DNA from: Scytalidium lignicola
Lineage: Eukaryota > Ascomycota > Leotiomycetes
Reading direction: 5' to 3'
DNA: 64,000 nucleotides
NCBI GenBank assembly: GCA_002812745.2
Contig: NCSJ02000102.1
Location: 62,001 to 126,000 of the forward strand
Shown: positions 20,654 to 31,771 of the stretch, piece after piece
How the letters are laid out: each line of letters opens with the position of its first letter
Numbering within the stretch: the first letter of the stretch is position 1
The notes under the pieces: model-generated
Database searches by the model: none
What the model was told of the DNA's origin: nothing
What the model saw: the letters and a program-made list of their open reading frames with translations, nothing else
Position numbers and translations under genes: made by a program

Positions 20654-22575
20654 TTATTGTAGTATTGCATGTTCAACTTCCATTCTCTTCCTTCTCCACG
20701 CCATTCCCCTTCGTTTCTCGACAAAAAGTAGCGGCAGACATGCAACACAGAGCGCAGCAAGAATGACAAAGAACCAACCAACACCAATAGCGTCAATAAG
20801 AAGTTGCTCAACAGCAGAGCCTATTGCGGCAAATGTACAACGGACGATATTCGATGCTGCTTGTGCTGTCGCTGGGAACTTTAGATGCTGGTCTATGAGG
20901 AGGGTGTTGAGAGTCTGGAGATAAAATGTGATTAATTGTGACATCTAACTCTTGAAATTAAATATATTTTAAAGTGGAGATATAGGTACCGTAAAGCAAA
21001 CTTGAATGCTAGCCCCTATTATAAATTGTAAGATCAAGGGGACCGAAATATGCTGCAGGTGTCAGACTTTTTCCCGCACCATCACGAGAGACACTAACAA
21101 CGTGCTTCTGGAGAGTCCATCCATATGCTACGATAGCCAAGCTACAAATTATAAGAGGATACGCTGTAGTTTTTAGTCGCGCTTCCTCGATTGGGAAAGC
21201 GTTAATGTCTTGATCGCGGGTTCTGTCTACGGCGAACCCATGAAATTTGGCTACGCGGCGGTAGTCTCTATTCAGAAGTTGACCTGTTTGCTCCAGTCAG
21301 TTCACGAAATTTGAGGATGAGATTCAAGTAACCTGTCAAATACGCTGATGCGCAGACCCCAACGCCGAATGGTATGTAGATCAAGCCAGCTTGCAGTTGC
21401 GAAACGTGATACAGTCGAATGAACACCGTGGAGAGAGAGGCCTGTATGCAAGTCCATGCAAGGTACCAAATACCGATGCAAAATACGTTGATAGCAGTGT
21501 CTTTCCTAAATAGATTGTACAAGCTTTTCAGGGGCTTGAGGAGAATTGCTGACGGCTGCATCTCCTCAGGATGGGACGGTGGTGCAACTTGGCTAGAATT
21601 CAACCCAACTAATTGCGGAAATGGCAATTGCCATATAGACTTAGGTAGTAGACTTCCGTCTCCGACGATGTTGCGCGCGGTCTCCGGGAGGAAGAAAATC
21701 ATCAGAAACAGGCATAAGCCAGAAGCAATACTGAGAAACCAGAAAATCCAGCGCCAGCCTGCATTCGCCGCAATAATACCACCAAGTAGAGGGCCAATGC
21801 TCGGCGCTGTATTAGTTCTAGAACAGGTCAGTTACGAACTCATCCACGTATTGAAAGATTTGGCAAACCCAAGGGCGACAACACCAACATAAGATCCTCT
21901 CTCAGCTGGACTTGCAATGTCAGCAATAGCACCATAAGTAATTGCAAAAGCACCTGATATTCCCACACTCTGCACCACTCTCAGTAATATCAAGCCAACG
22001 AGAGACTTTTGTAATGCAAGACCAATATTCGCTATCAAGTAAATGGAGAATGTAATCATATATATTGGACGGCGTCCTGTTAGGTCCGCAACTGGTGCTA
22101 TAATGGAAGGGATTACGGCTGAGGCGATAAGATAAGACGTGACAGTAAAGTTGACGCCTTCGATGCTGGTGTGAAGATCTGAAGCAATGAGACTGAGGGC
22201 TGGAAAGTAGATAAAACTACTCAGTGTGGAAAACCAGGCTATGAAGGCGATGACAAACGTGATCCAACGTTTCTGCGGGACTGTGAAGACCGAATAAGGT
22301 ACTGGGACCTGCGAAGAAGCCCAATCATTATTTGGAAGTGTTGGTTGCGCGTTCTTGGTTTCGATGAAAATGGTAGACTCCGGTGGTGAAAGCTTATCGT
22401 TATCCTCTTGTGAATGAGTAGCAGACATTCCGTGTGTTAGAAGGGAAGGATGAGAAGACTTGAGAGACAGAACTGCCTTCCGTACTGTACAGCTCTCAGG
22501 AAAATAGGAAGTGGTGGTGTCTTGCCCACCTTTGGGATGTGGGGTATTAGAGAACGTAGACTGCTTGAGAACCAC
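20654..22575 (-). CDS. MFS drug:H+ antiporter, DHA1 family (12 TMS)
   Basis: A plasma-membrane or vacuolar proton-driven exporter. Exons 22575-21869, 21817-21333, 21283-21099, 21052-20990 and 20914-20654 sum to 1701 nt (566 aa), all in frame. A soluble N-terminus of about 95 residues is followed by the first helix (WITFVIAFIAWFSTLSSFIY), then the MFS loop motif APVADLTGRRPIYM, the motif-C-like segment SVGISGAFAITYGAIADIAS, a central loop and the C-terminal six helices ending VGWFFVILAALCVACLPLLF. The layout matches quinidine/multidrug DHA1 carriers (QDR-like). Substrates cannot be told from sequence. Two donors (GTTTGC at 21868, GTTAGT at 21098) are less common. A second possible start lies at Met50. 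No biosynthetic backbone gene lies nearby, so it is not evidently part of a metabolite cluster. Confidence 0.85.
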
Positions 22576-22771
22576 ATGATTTGATTTATGATGAACCTCA
22601 TTGTTGATACTTCTATGGTATATATATGTAGCTAAAAAAAANTCTGAGCATATGTGCTCGTGTTTAATTATCTATTCACTATAGCGTCGGGACAAACACG
22701 TCTCCTTTTCACGTGTGGAATCCACAACTTGCCTATTGAACGCCAACTCCGTAGGGGTATCCCTCAAGGCT

Positions 22772-25700
22772 TCATAGCGCCTTTGAAACAATAGCAATCT
22801 CATGCCCATTAACAAAAAAGAAATTCGAGTTCGGCAATACTTGAAACATAATCTCCGAATTAGTGCTTAACCAATCGTCCGGAATAAAGAAGTGTCGAGT
22901 TATCTGTTTCTCTTCCCCAGTATCAACCTTTGCAACGGCTCTTCCTCCTCGTCTCGCCGGCTTCGGTTTCTCAGAGAGATCAATGCTACAGATCCAGGCT
23001 AATTTATCAAGGAACAACAGCCTAGTGCGATGTATTCCGATAATACAGCGAACTTCTGAGGGTAGGCACATTCGTATTGTTGGTGTGGAGTTCGTGGGCT
23101 TGGATGGACTTGGGACTGAGTTGAGAATGACAACTCGCCGGCTTTGTTTAGCAGTAATAGTCGAGGATTCGACAACTAATTTGCCCTTCATTCCTGTGAA
23201 AACATTCTGGGGCACATCATTCTTGCTAAGGTCGGAAATTTCAGTTGAGGATACTTCGCCAAGATCTGCCCACGAGTGTCTGTTCAGCCTATGAGGTGAA
23301 GAGCGCGAGATGGCTATCAACTGGGTGGGGTTGTCTACATCATTCGACCATATCCTGGCGTTAGCAACAGGCACTGTACTCATATTTGGTGCTTTGTTGT
23401 CCGCTAAGTCCCACAGCGTACAATTTTTACCCATACAAACCAAGAGTCGATCTTCAGTTGGGTTTAACAAGAGCTGACCAATGGCAGCGGGAAATCGATG
23501 ATCAAGGTATGGTTCCTTACATTGCAGTTCATTATTATTCTTTGAAATTTTCCATATCGAGACTCGAGCAGAGGTATCTGCAGTGACGAGGATATTTGAC
23601 TTGTTCCCAAATGCAATGTGTGATATCGAGACCCCAACTTTATGCCGGCATAAAATCTTAATTTGTCCCCCAGTATTGGAATCGTAGATAAGAACCGAGC
23701 CATCGTCAATGCCACAAAATATAACATCCTCTGTTGGGTGGGTAGCAACCGCCGTGATATCGCCTTTTTCGTATTGTTCTCTGCTGCCGACAGTCTTGGG
23801 GTTAGCTGGATAGGTATCAGACACACTTTCCGATTCAGTTGCATTTGCTCTGACCAATACTGATGGTTCCCAAATGTTGGAATGAGTGCCTCGAACGTCC
23901 AGAAGCCGCATGCTATCGGTACTGAATGACATACTTCGAATTGATTGATCTGCTGCCACGATTCGGTACAAAAGCTTGAGCGTTTCGAAGTCATAAATCT
24001 GGATGATACCACCGGCATCCCCGGTCGCAAGTGTTCGTCCGGATGGGGAAGCTGCAAGAGACTTTGCATCTGCGCCATTGACCAGCTCGACAAGTTCTAG
24101 CTCCACAGTATCGTAAAGTGCGAGGTCTCCATCAAGGTAGAGAGCAGCGATGAGGTTCAGTTCCGGGTTTGGATTAAAAACCATTGATAACAACGCGATG
24201 TCTCCTCTTCCCTCTCGAGCCTCTTCCTCTCGAGCACATGAACCTAAAAATTCGTTGTTATCCATAGTGTAGATCGCAATTGGCAGGCCTCGGTATACTA
24301 CAGAAACCAAATTATGCTCAAGCGAAAACGCAGCACAGTCAATAGGTCGTCGAAATCCAAGCTGTTGTGTCTCGAACGGGTTTTGTCGTGTCGTAGATGA
24401 GATTATCTTGCCCGTCAACACGTCACGAGTGGTAATGGCATTTTGATTCGAAATGGAGATTACCATGGTTTCGTCGGCTGAGAATAAAACTGCAACTGGT
24501 GGTATTAGTAGTTTCGAGCTCCAAACCTCTGCATCCTTCGATATATTCCATAGTCGGATGCTTCTAACTCCAGCACAAAGGAGTAGGCTTCCAGATGTGT
24601 CGAACGCCATGAGTTTTACAGAATCTCGTCGCCCACTGTGCTTCAAAACCCTCGCTTCTTGACAGGTATCTTGAAAGTATAGATGAATAATGCCATTTGA
24701 CAATCCCACTGCAAAGTGTTTATCACTACACGCTGTTGAAACAGCTTGCTCGCTGCCATAAGTCTTGCATGCCAGTCTGTCATTCCAAACCGTGTTTGAA
24801 AGACCGGTGACCGAGACACCACCATGGGAGGACCCAAATTGGACTTTGATGGGACTCTCCAGGGGGCAGAAGGATGGAATCAGCCAGTATATAGCAGTCG
24901 GTGACTCCAACAGATTCCTTCCAAATTTGGCTGCAATGCGCCCAAGATCAGTGCTCCAATTAGCAACGAGTTGAAAGTGTTCTCCAATTGGTCCTCTATG
25001 CTTTTCCCGAGACTCCAAGAAACCTCGTAGGTTTTTGGCAGTAAGGATCAAAGGACTCAGGGTTCCTTTGGCAGCAACCGCTTCAATCCAGCTTAGTACA
25101 TTGGACCGAAAAAATTTATCAAGCAAGACCATATAGCTGTCATTTGATGTATCCGCCCTTCTGAGGTGATCACTGAATGACATACATGCATACTCTGCAA
25201 AGGGGGACCGTTTCTTGATTCGTTGATCTATAGGCGTGATGAGTTTGCGATTTCTTGGTACCTTCATCTCGTCGCAAACCAGATAGTGCAGACAAGTATC
25301 TGCAAGTTCGCTATGAGTATCGCGACTTCTGATTCCGAATTCCGAATCTAGATCATCCCGTAGGAGAAATTCTTTTGCTGTCTGGTGGATCATCCGAAGC
25401 TTCTTGTATCTATCAACATACGCCAAATGTCCGCATGCAGACGATATGAACTTCTCCAGGGCGAAGATACCCTCATCTTTTGTTTGTAGTCGCAGTGCAG
25501 CTTCGAGTTCCTCGAGCGTTAGTGCGCGAGTTGCACAAGTTGACCACATGAGAATTGCTTTTGCCAGTGGTTTCCCTCGCGAAGCCTGGGACATGCCTTC
25601 TAAGGCCCTTTCGTATAATGGATCCATACCCACGGGTACTTCCTTGAGAATAAGGTCAATTTCCGACTCGGTAAAAGCATTTTCAAGCTCTTCCAAAACA

Positions 25701-27595
25701 AGCACAACCCACAAGAAACACCCCTCTGACTTTTCTATAATGGTCGATGTAATCTTATGCCGATACTCAATACGATCGATATGGAGCTCTTCTACCTTCT
25801 TCTTGACATATAACTTAATGTCGCCAAGGGTATGCTCCGGGGAAGCAGTTTCGATTGTCACATTTTGCAGTTGTGAGAAACCTTTTTGGATCGTTGGAGT
25901 GGTGCGACTTGTGATGAAGATACGTAGGGGGATTCTGTTATCGAGATTGGCAAGTAAAGGGAACAAGGCGCTTTGATTGGAACATTCATCTAAGCCGTCA
26001 ATAACCCAGTATTGTGTGCGTTGAAACGATGCTCGGAAAATGCCGCTAACAAAAAGCTTTCGCCAGAGTGCCCGCGGTTCATCTCGGTCGAGATGTATTT
26101 CATTTTGCTGCATTGCTAGGATTTCCTCCCTTACATTGAAGTTCATGAGTGCCATTTGGAAAGCAAGCGAGCGAAGGCACGATTCAAGAGTTGAGTTGGA
26201 CTTGTCACCATGTCTGATGAAGAAATAGCTTGTGTCCATATTGAGATCCTCCAACGACTTGACGACATGTGTAGCGATGAAGCTTTTGCCTGACCCTGGC
26301 TGACCATTGACCCAAAAGACTTCTTTTAACGGTGCATAACCATCCCTCCAGTTGCAGAATGTTTTTGAGAAAGTCAGCCATTCGCAAGAACCCTCGATTT
26401 GCCGCTCTTCATAAGCAGCAAGGTCGTCTTCAGATCTCTCTTGTACCCCAAGGTACCTCTCCAAGATACGGAGCTGTTTTTGTTGCTCCTCTCGTTTTTG
26501 ATGATATAAATCACTCACAATATCTTTGGTGATGGAAGCAAGCGCATTCCGGACAGTCACGTAATTGGGATCCGACGGGCTGTGAAATTTGCAGATTCCA
26601 CGATGGTCGGCATTTATCAGGGCACTCTGTTCGTTTGGATATCCTAGAACAGCAGACTCACGGCTCACAATTAAGCTCGAGGTTGGCCCAATTTGAGTTT
26701 CTATTACTTCGTAGAAAGAACGTAGCTGGAGATTCCCGGAGACATGACGGAACCCATCATTAATGAGCTGAAGCATAATCGAGTCATCCTTGAGGTCGTC
26801 AACATATGCTTTAGAGCCATAAGGCATGAGGATGCTTTTTAGTGAATAGTCGAGGACCCTTGCTAACCCAGATCCTCGATGCGGAGTCCCAAGGAAAATG
26901 ATAGTATGAAACCTTTCACCGAGAGCATTGTAAATAGGATCCTCCCGAGCAATCATATATGCCTTCTTGATCACCAACCCACCCATGCTGTGGCCGATCA
27001 ATACCAGCGGTGTTCGCTGTCCTGTGCCCATATGAGGTGAATCCTGGATGGCAGCCACCAAGGATTTCGCGAAGTCGTGGACATTGAGAACACTGGATTT
27101 GGTATCGGCCCATTTCGAGGCATATCCGAAGGTGTGAATCCGCACATTCTTGAAGGTCGGGTCTCGAGGAAGCCATTCTTGAGGCCAGTAATGTAATGAT
27201 TCCTTCGACAAAGCCCACGTTTTCCGCGAGCCCCCGCCTAGTCCATGGACGAATATGAAATCAATCAAAGGCTCAGAAGGCTGGAACAAAAGAGTCAGCC
27301 CCAGACTCCCAACAACATCAACAGGTGCGTCAACGTCCGTCTGCTGCGTCGATATCGATAAGCGCTTGAGCGCCGCTTCTAAGGAACCCGTGGAGGATTT
27401 GCTACGCTGAGAAAAAGGTCGAGAGAACTGCATCAATGGGGTAAGGCTGCAGTACTGTGTTGCGTTTGGGGTTGATGGGGACCTCGCGGGGACGTACCAT
27501 TCTATTGCCGGTCCAAACGTTGGACCGTCATCATCATCAAAGTCGCAGTACCTTCTTGTCCACAAAGTGTCATTCCTAATCCACGGATAGATCAT
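22772..27595 (-). CDS. NLR-type STAND protein: lipase-like domain, NACHT, WD40-type repeats
   Basis: A single intronless frame of 1607 residues. Residues about 110-355 form a SesB-like alpha/beta hydrolase: FVHGLGGG (115), nucleophile elbow GHSMGG (Ser203), LGTPHRGSG (235) and a probable catalytic His331 in NADHRGICKF. A linker leads to the NACHT ATPase: Walker A GQPGSGKS (431-438), Walker B VIDGLDE (531-537), sensor ITSR (561-564). The rest, about 900-1600, is beta-rich with WD40-like blades (for example DVIFCGIDDGSVLIYDS). This three-part design is that of fungal NLRs used in allorecognition and immune-like sensing: ligand binding by the repeats, NACHT oligomerisation, effector activation. 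The repeats are divergent, not the near-identical kind that expands by recombination. The first 100 residues are disordered. Catalytic residues look intact. Confidence 0.85.
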   Translation of the reverse strand: MIYPWIRNDTLWTRRYCDFDDDDGPTFGPAIEWYVPARSPSTPNATQYCSLTPLMQFSRPFSQRSKSSTGSLEAALKRLSISTQQTDVDAPVDVVGSLGLTLLFQPSEPLIDFIFVHGLGGGSRKTWALSKESLHYWPQEWLPRDPTFKNVRIHTFGYASKWADTKSSVLNVHDFAKSLVAAIQDSPHMGTGQRTPLVLIGHSMGGLVIKKAYMIAREDPIYNALGERFHTIIFLGTPHRGSGLARVLDYSLKSILMPYGSKAYVDDLKDDSIMLQLINDGFRHVSGNLQLRSFYEVIETQIGPTSSLIVSRESAVLGYPNEQSALINADHRGICKFHSPSDPNYVTVRNALASITKDIVSDLYHQKREEQQKQLRILERYLGVQERSEDDLAAYEERQIEGSCEWLTFSKTFCNWRDGYAPLKEVFWVNGQPGSGKSFIATHVVKSLEDLNMDTSYFFIRHGDKSNSTLESCLRSLAFQMALMNFNVREEILAMQQNEIHLDRDEPRALWRKLFVSGIFRASFQRTQYWVIDGLDECSNQSALFPLLANLDNRIPLRIFITSRTTPTIQKGFSQLQNVTIETASPEHTLGDIKLYVKKKVEELHIDRIEYRHKITSTIIEKSEGCFLWVVLVLEELENAFTESEIDLILKEVPVGMDPLYERALEGMSQASRGKPLAKAILMWSTCATRALTLEELEAALRLQTKDEGIFALEKFISSACGHLAYVDRYKKLRMIHQTAKEFLLRDDLDSEFGIRSRDTHSELADTCLHYLVCDEMKVPRNRKLITPIDQRIKKRSPFAEYACMSFSDHLRRADTSNDSYMVLLDKFFRSNVLSWIEAVAAKGTLSPLILTAKNLRGFLESREKHRGPIGEHFQLVANWSTDLGRIAAKFGRNLLESPTAIYWLIPSFCPLESPIKVQFGSSHGGVSVTGLSNTVWNDRLACKTYGSEQAVSTACSDKHFAVGLSNGIIHLYFQDTCQEARVLKHSGRRDSVKLMAFDTSGSLLLCAGVRSIRLWNISKDAEVWSSKLLIPPVAVLFSADETMVISISNQNAITTRDVLTGKIISSTTRQNPFETQQLGFRRPIDCAAFSLEHNLVSVVYRGLPIAIYTMDNNEFLGSCAREEEAREGRGDIALLSMVFNPNPELNLIAALYLDGDLALYDTVELELVELVNGADAKSLAASPSGRTLATGDAGGIIQIYDFETLKLLYRIVAADQSIRSMSFSTDSMRLLDVRGTHSNIWEPSVLVRANATESESVSDTYPANPKTVGSREQYEKGDITAVATHPTEDVIFCGIDDGSVLIYDSNTGGQIKILCRHKVGVSISHIAFGNKSNILVTADTSARVSIWKISKNNNELQCKEPYLDHRFPAAIGQLLLNPTEDRLLVCMGKNCTLWDLADNKAPNMSTVPVANARIWSNDVDNPTQLIAISRSSPHRLNRHSWADLGEVSSTEISDLSKNDVPQNVFTGMKGKLVVESSTITAKQSRRVVILNSVPSPSKPTNSTPTIRMCLPSEVRCIIGIHRTRLLFLDKLAWICSIDLSEKPKPARRGGRAVAKVDTGEEKQITRHFFIPDDWLSTNSEIMFQVLPNSNFFFVNGHEIAIVSKAL

Positions 27596-27954
27596 TTCAC
27601 AATGCCGACGTTGATAAGGCGCAGAAGCGCGAGGTGGGATCAGCCCCCCACTACAGACTTCTATAAGAGAACGCGGACCGTGGGGAGCGCTTCGGGCTGG
27701 GCCGCATCGGGGTTTCAGGCATGGCGGTGGGTTCTTCGGCGGCTATCTCGGGTTCCAAGGCTCTGTCTGGCTGGGAAACTGCTGTACGTACAGTACGGTA
27801 CAACCCCTCCTTCACAAAACAGTGCTTGCTGTGAGCCAGTAGATTAGACGCACACAGAAGTATAATACTGCAGATTCCCCCGCACGATATGGCTGTATCT
27901 TGATTTAATTCATTCTGCTCTCTCTTCCATTAGTGCCTCATTCAATTCTTGAAG
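27596..27954. promoter_or_regulatory. Shared upstream region of the NLR and kinase genes
   Basis: Divergent 359-bp region between the two start codons. It contains a short palindromic stretch, CTGTACGTACAG, near 27782. No further gene is supported; an 81-codon frame here is not protein-like. Confidence 0.4.
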
Positions 27955-29410
27955 ATGGCAGACGTTGAGTTTGGCACAGAATTTCCCGAGCTCAATTTAC
28001 TTACGCTTGAAGAGGCAACAATTGATGGCGAGGCTGTCGAGCGCGTTGTGGTGGATGAAAACGTGATAGCAAGTAGGTTTTCAACACGTGACCAGTCAGC
28101 CATTTGCCATCCACTATTCAGCTTCACTCCATCTCCATGCCAAAATCGAACATAGGATTGATCTCATAGCTAGAATTTCCACAAGGGACCCATTCTATAA
28201 CAGCAACCAGCCATGGCTCAAGTATGTGGACGCAAACGGCCTGTATATCAACCACACTCCCCGACGGCACTCCCAAGTCATACTTCCTCAAGGTTGCAGC
28301 CGGCGATCTCGGTCTTGGAATGGTGGAAGGCGAATATGAGTCGATTGCTGCCATCCACGCAGTAAAACCTGAATTCTGTCCCAAGCCCCAGGCATGGGGG
28401 ACTTTCAAGTCCAACCCAGACCTTCACTTCCTTCTCACCGACTTTGTAGAAATGGAACAGGAGATTCCAGAAAAGGATGCGTTCACTACAATGCTGGCAG
28501 ACTTCCATCTCACTTCCAGAGCAATGTCGCCCAATGGCAAATTCGGGTTTCATTGCACCACGTACAATGGGAATCTTGCTCAGGACAATACATGGACTGA
28601 CACCTGGGAGGAGTATTATAAAAACAATATTGTCCGCATGCTTCAGCTTGAGGAAGAAGCTCGGGGTTCCAGCGAGGAATTGAAAGAACTCTCAGAACAG
28701 CTATTGGAAAAAGTCATTCCAAGATTGTTACGGCCTTTAGAGACGGGCCCGAATACTCTGAAGCCATGTTTGATTCATGGAGATTTGTGGTATGGGAATA
28801 CTGCGATTGAACTGGATACAGGGAAGCCCATTACGTTTGATGCATCGGCATTTTGGGGACACAACGAATGTCAACATCCACTTCGTCTTTTGTGTTTATA
28901 CTGTTGTTGCTGACGTGCTTCAGACGAAGTTAGGACGATGAGGCCTGCAGGAGTCCAATTCGGTCGGAAATATCTCAATGCGTATCATGACAAGTTTCGT
29001 CAGTCGGAGCCAACTGAGGATGCCGAAGACCGTCTTGCTCTCTATGCATTGTGAGTGGGCTCGGCATTCTCTCAAGTCAAAGTAATACTAATTGGCTGTA
29101 TTTGTAGACGGTCGAGAATTCATGATTCCGCACTCTACCCTATGAATGCCGGATTTAGGAACTTGTATATATGCAATTAGTCTCATAATAACTCCCGCTA
29201 ACTTCACATAGGCTCATCGAACAAATGAGATTGTTGGTTGAAAAGTATCCGAATGGATATGAGAGCCAAACACCAAAACTTACGATTGTTGATCGAGAGG
29301 TTCAAACAGAGTGCGTAGAAACAGAGTGCGTAGAAACAGAGTGCGTAGAAACGGAGTTTGTAGAAACAGGGTGTGTAGAAAAAAANCCCAAAAACTCAAG
29401 TTGGGTGTGA
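27955..29410 (+). CDS. Fructosamine/ketosamine-3-kinase family protein with repeat tail
   Basis: The family phosphorylates sugar adducts on proteins (deglycation) and shares the aminoglycoside-kinase fold. Exons 27955-28072, 28204-28869, 28924-29050, 29108-29164 and 29212-29410 sum to 1167 nt (388 aa), in frame. Visible landmarks are TLPDGTPKSYFLKVA and GLGMVEGEYES (nucleotide-binding lysine region), the catalytic loop CLIHGDLWYGNT (H-G-D-x-W-x-x-N), then the metal-binding part PITFDASAFWGHNEYE (the usual D-x-D-like position reads DASAFWGHNE). The last family block is EKYPNGYES. After it the gene adds a tail of five TECVE-like repeats from a 15-bp minisatellite, absent from ordinary members. 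An N at 29386 lies in that tail. The first intron's acceptor (28203) was chosen because it keeps the frame. Confidence 0.8.
29306..29380 (+). repeat. 15-bp coding minisatellite, 5 units
   Basis: Five tandem copies of ACAGAGTGCGTAGAA; the first three are identical, the fourth and fifth carry a few changes. Each unit adds the pentapeptide T-E-C-V-E to the kinase tail, so changes in copy number keep the frame. A 15-bp tandem repeat is also present in the F-box gene at 58 kb. Confidence 0.85.
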
Positions 29411-30098
29411 GTTGAGTTTGAATTAACCTTCAAACTCCATTCAATTAAAAGATCTGGGGCGAGGTCATGATCTCCATGTGGGGCAGTTGTTGTTAAGCCG
29501 AAGTCCTAATGAAAGTTGTCTAGCTGAGCGAAGGTATTCATGAAAGTGTTCTATTTTGCCGGCAATAAGACTACTTCTCTAGGTGGATCAATCCATCTGC
29601 GGGATTCCATCAGGTTAGCCGGAATTTAATGGCAACTTGAGGTATACACACTAAACTGCCTCAACCGAACACCTGCTTGCTTGAAGACATCTAAGTATCT
29701 CCATGTATGCTGTCCTCTAGCCTCGTTAGTTAAGTTGGTACTGCTCAGGTGAGCAGGCTGAGCCAAGAGTGAGCCGAGAGTAGTAATTCGTGTCTAGTTC
29801 AACTATCACGGTAGAAGATATTGACAATCCGGATACTCATGAGTAGACAACTCCATTTTTCCAACTGAAGAATTTAGCTCTTTGAAATAAAAACGCACTA
29901 TTTTACACGCTGCAAAAACACGTGCACGGGGCCCGAAATCGCCAAAAAAATAAGGCCGATTTAGGATATGACAGTAGCCTCGCGTGCCTTATCGTCAGCC
30001 GACATCTTTAATATTCAAACTCAATACTCCATCAACCGGTGACGCTCTTTCTAACCTGCAATTCACCATATTACTCAGAGTATAAAGAACAAGTCACA
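29411..30098. other. Intergenic, upstream of the Mpdu1-like gene
   Basis: About 690 bp with no protein-like frame. The part near 30000-30090 is CT/A-rich and probably the promoter and leader of the next gene. Confidence 0.4.
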
Positions 30099-31099
30099 AT
30101 GGACACACTCCGAACAACCCTCCAACCTATCACCCACAACCTCCCACCGCCAATCCGCGACCTAGGCATCTCCATCCTGGGCGAAGAGTGCTACAAGACC
30201 CTCCTCCTCGACATCGACCCCACAGCAACAGAATGTATCAAGCTCGCCATCTCCAAGGGACTAGGAATCGGCATCATCGCCGCATCCTCAATCGTCAAAG
30301 TGCCCCAAATCCTCAAGCTCCTAAAATCTCGCTCAGCCGAGGGCATCTCCTTCCTCTCCTACCTCCTCGAAACATCCTCGTACCTGATTTCCCTAGCGTA
30401 TAACTACCGCCAGGAGTTTCCCTTCAGCACATATGGTGAGACGGCGTTGATCGCGGTGCAGAACGTGATTATTGCGGTGATGGTATTGAATTTCACCGGC
30501 AAGGCTACCACCTCTGCGGTGTTTGTCGCTGGATTGGCAGTTAGTGCAGTGACGCTGTTCAGTCGGGATATCTTGGACATGCAGACGTTGAGCTATCTCC
30601 AGGCCGGCGCAGGTGCATTAGGTGTTGCTAGTAAGCTGCCACAGATTGTAGCCATCTGGCAAGAAGGAACAACTGGCCAGTTGAGCGCATTTGCCGTAAG
30701 CCAATTCCATTCCATCCACCCCCCTTTCCACCATCCTACAAAAAACTTAACCAGAAGTGCTAACTCCTCCCAAACCAGGTCTTCAACTACCTCGCAGGAT
30801 CCCTATCCCGCATCTTTACAACCCTACAAGAAGTAGACGACAAACTGATTCTCTACGGCTTCATCGCCGGCTTCGCCCTGAACGCAGTTCTGGCAGCTCA
30901 GATGGTCTACTACTGGAACGCACCTGCAAAGTCTACCACTACTGCCCCTGCCACCACCACCACCAAAAAGTCCACAAAAGACAAGAAAAGGGCAAAGACT
31001 CCAGCGAAGAAAGCCGATGGAGCTCAAAAGGCGGCACCAGCTACTCCAGCAACGCCCACTCCTAAGGGGAAGAGTCCTACTACGCGTCGGCGGGGATAA
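30099..31099 (+). CDS. Mpdu1/Lec35-type PQ-loop membrane protein
   Basis: The animal homologue is needed for use of mannose- and glucose-phosphate-dolichol in N-glycan and GPI synthesis in the ER. Exons 30099-30695 and 30779-31099 (intron of 83 nt, GTAAGC/CAG) give 305 aa. Two PQ-loop repeats are visible: SSIVKVPQILKLLKSRSAEG and, later, ASKLPQIVAIWQEGTTGQLS, each in a three-helix bundle, seven membrane segments in all. The C-terminus is a Lys/Pro/Ala-rich tail (KKSTKDKKRAKTPAKK) facing the cytosol. The ATG at 30099 is chosen over an upstream non-ATG extension because it has an A at -3 and the family N-terminus begins there. The gene looks intact. Confidence 0.85.
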
Positions 31100-31771
31100 A
31101 TTTAATTTCACTTCTTCTTCTCTTCCCCCACCATTTTCACTGTCTTCATTTTTATCAGAGGGATAAACTATACAAATTCCCCTAGATAATTTTATACTAT
31201 TTTAATTGGCTTGATTAATGAAAATCAAGCTTTTGTTAACAAACCTGAGATTTTTTTTTTTTTGAGCCTGTGTGATTAGATTGTTCAAGATAAGGGAGCA
31301 GTATGGATATTTCCCGTAACATCCTTCTTAATCCCCGCTCGCCTCTAAAATCATTACCAGCCTAGTAATATTCGAACTATTCATGTCTGTGGGTTGACTC
31401 TTAAACATCACGTTCCACTGGAGTAATAGAGATATAAATTACTGCACAACGCTCACTAGAACCACATCTTATAATTGCAATCCACGAGCTCAACTCACCA
31501 CATCGATATGAAATCAAGCATTTAAAGAGTTCATTTCATTTCTAATTAAGCCAAGACCTTCCCTGACCTGATTTTACAATCTCAATATCCTGCGTGCCGA
31601 ATCCCAATTCATCCTAAGCCTGACCCAATCCAACTCCCACCAAACCCGGCAACCCCCATAAAAATCCTTAAAACGCCTCACAAACAAAAACAACACAAAC
31701 TATACATCAAACAATCATCCAGAAAGTAATAAATATATTACTCTTCAAATTATGAGTGTTCAAAGCTACCA
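31100..31771. other. Convergent intergenic region
   Basis: Lies between two 3' ends, with T-rich and A-rich runs (for example a poly-T tract near 31250) expected of 3' UTRs. No gene seen. Confidence 0.45.

Noticed and set aside
29306..29380. 15-bp repeat considered as part of a mobile element
   Set aside because: It is in frame, within the last exon, and has no inverted ends or target duplication.
19353..29410. Secondary-metabolite cluster (bZIP, MFS pump, kinase-like enzyme)
   Set aside because: No backbone enzyme (PKS, NRPS, terpene cyclase) is recognised, and the kinase fits deglycation rather than tailoring.
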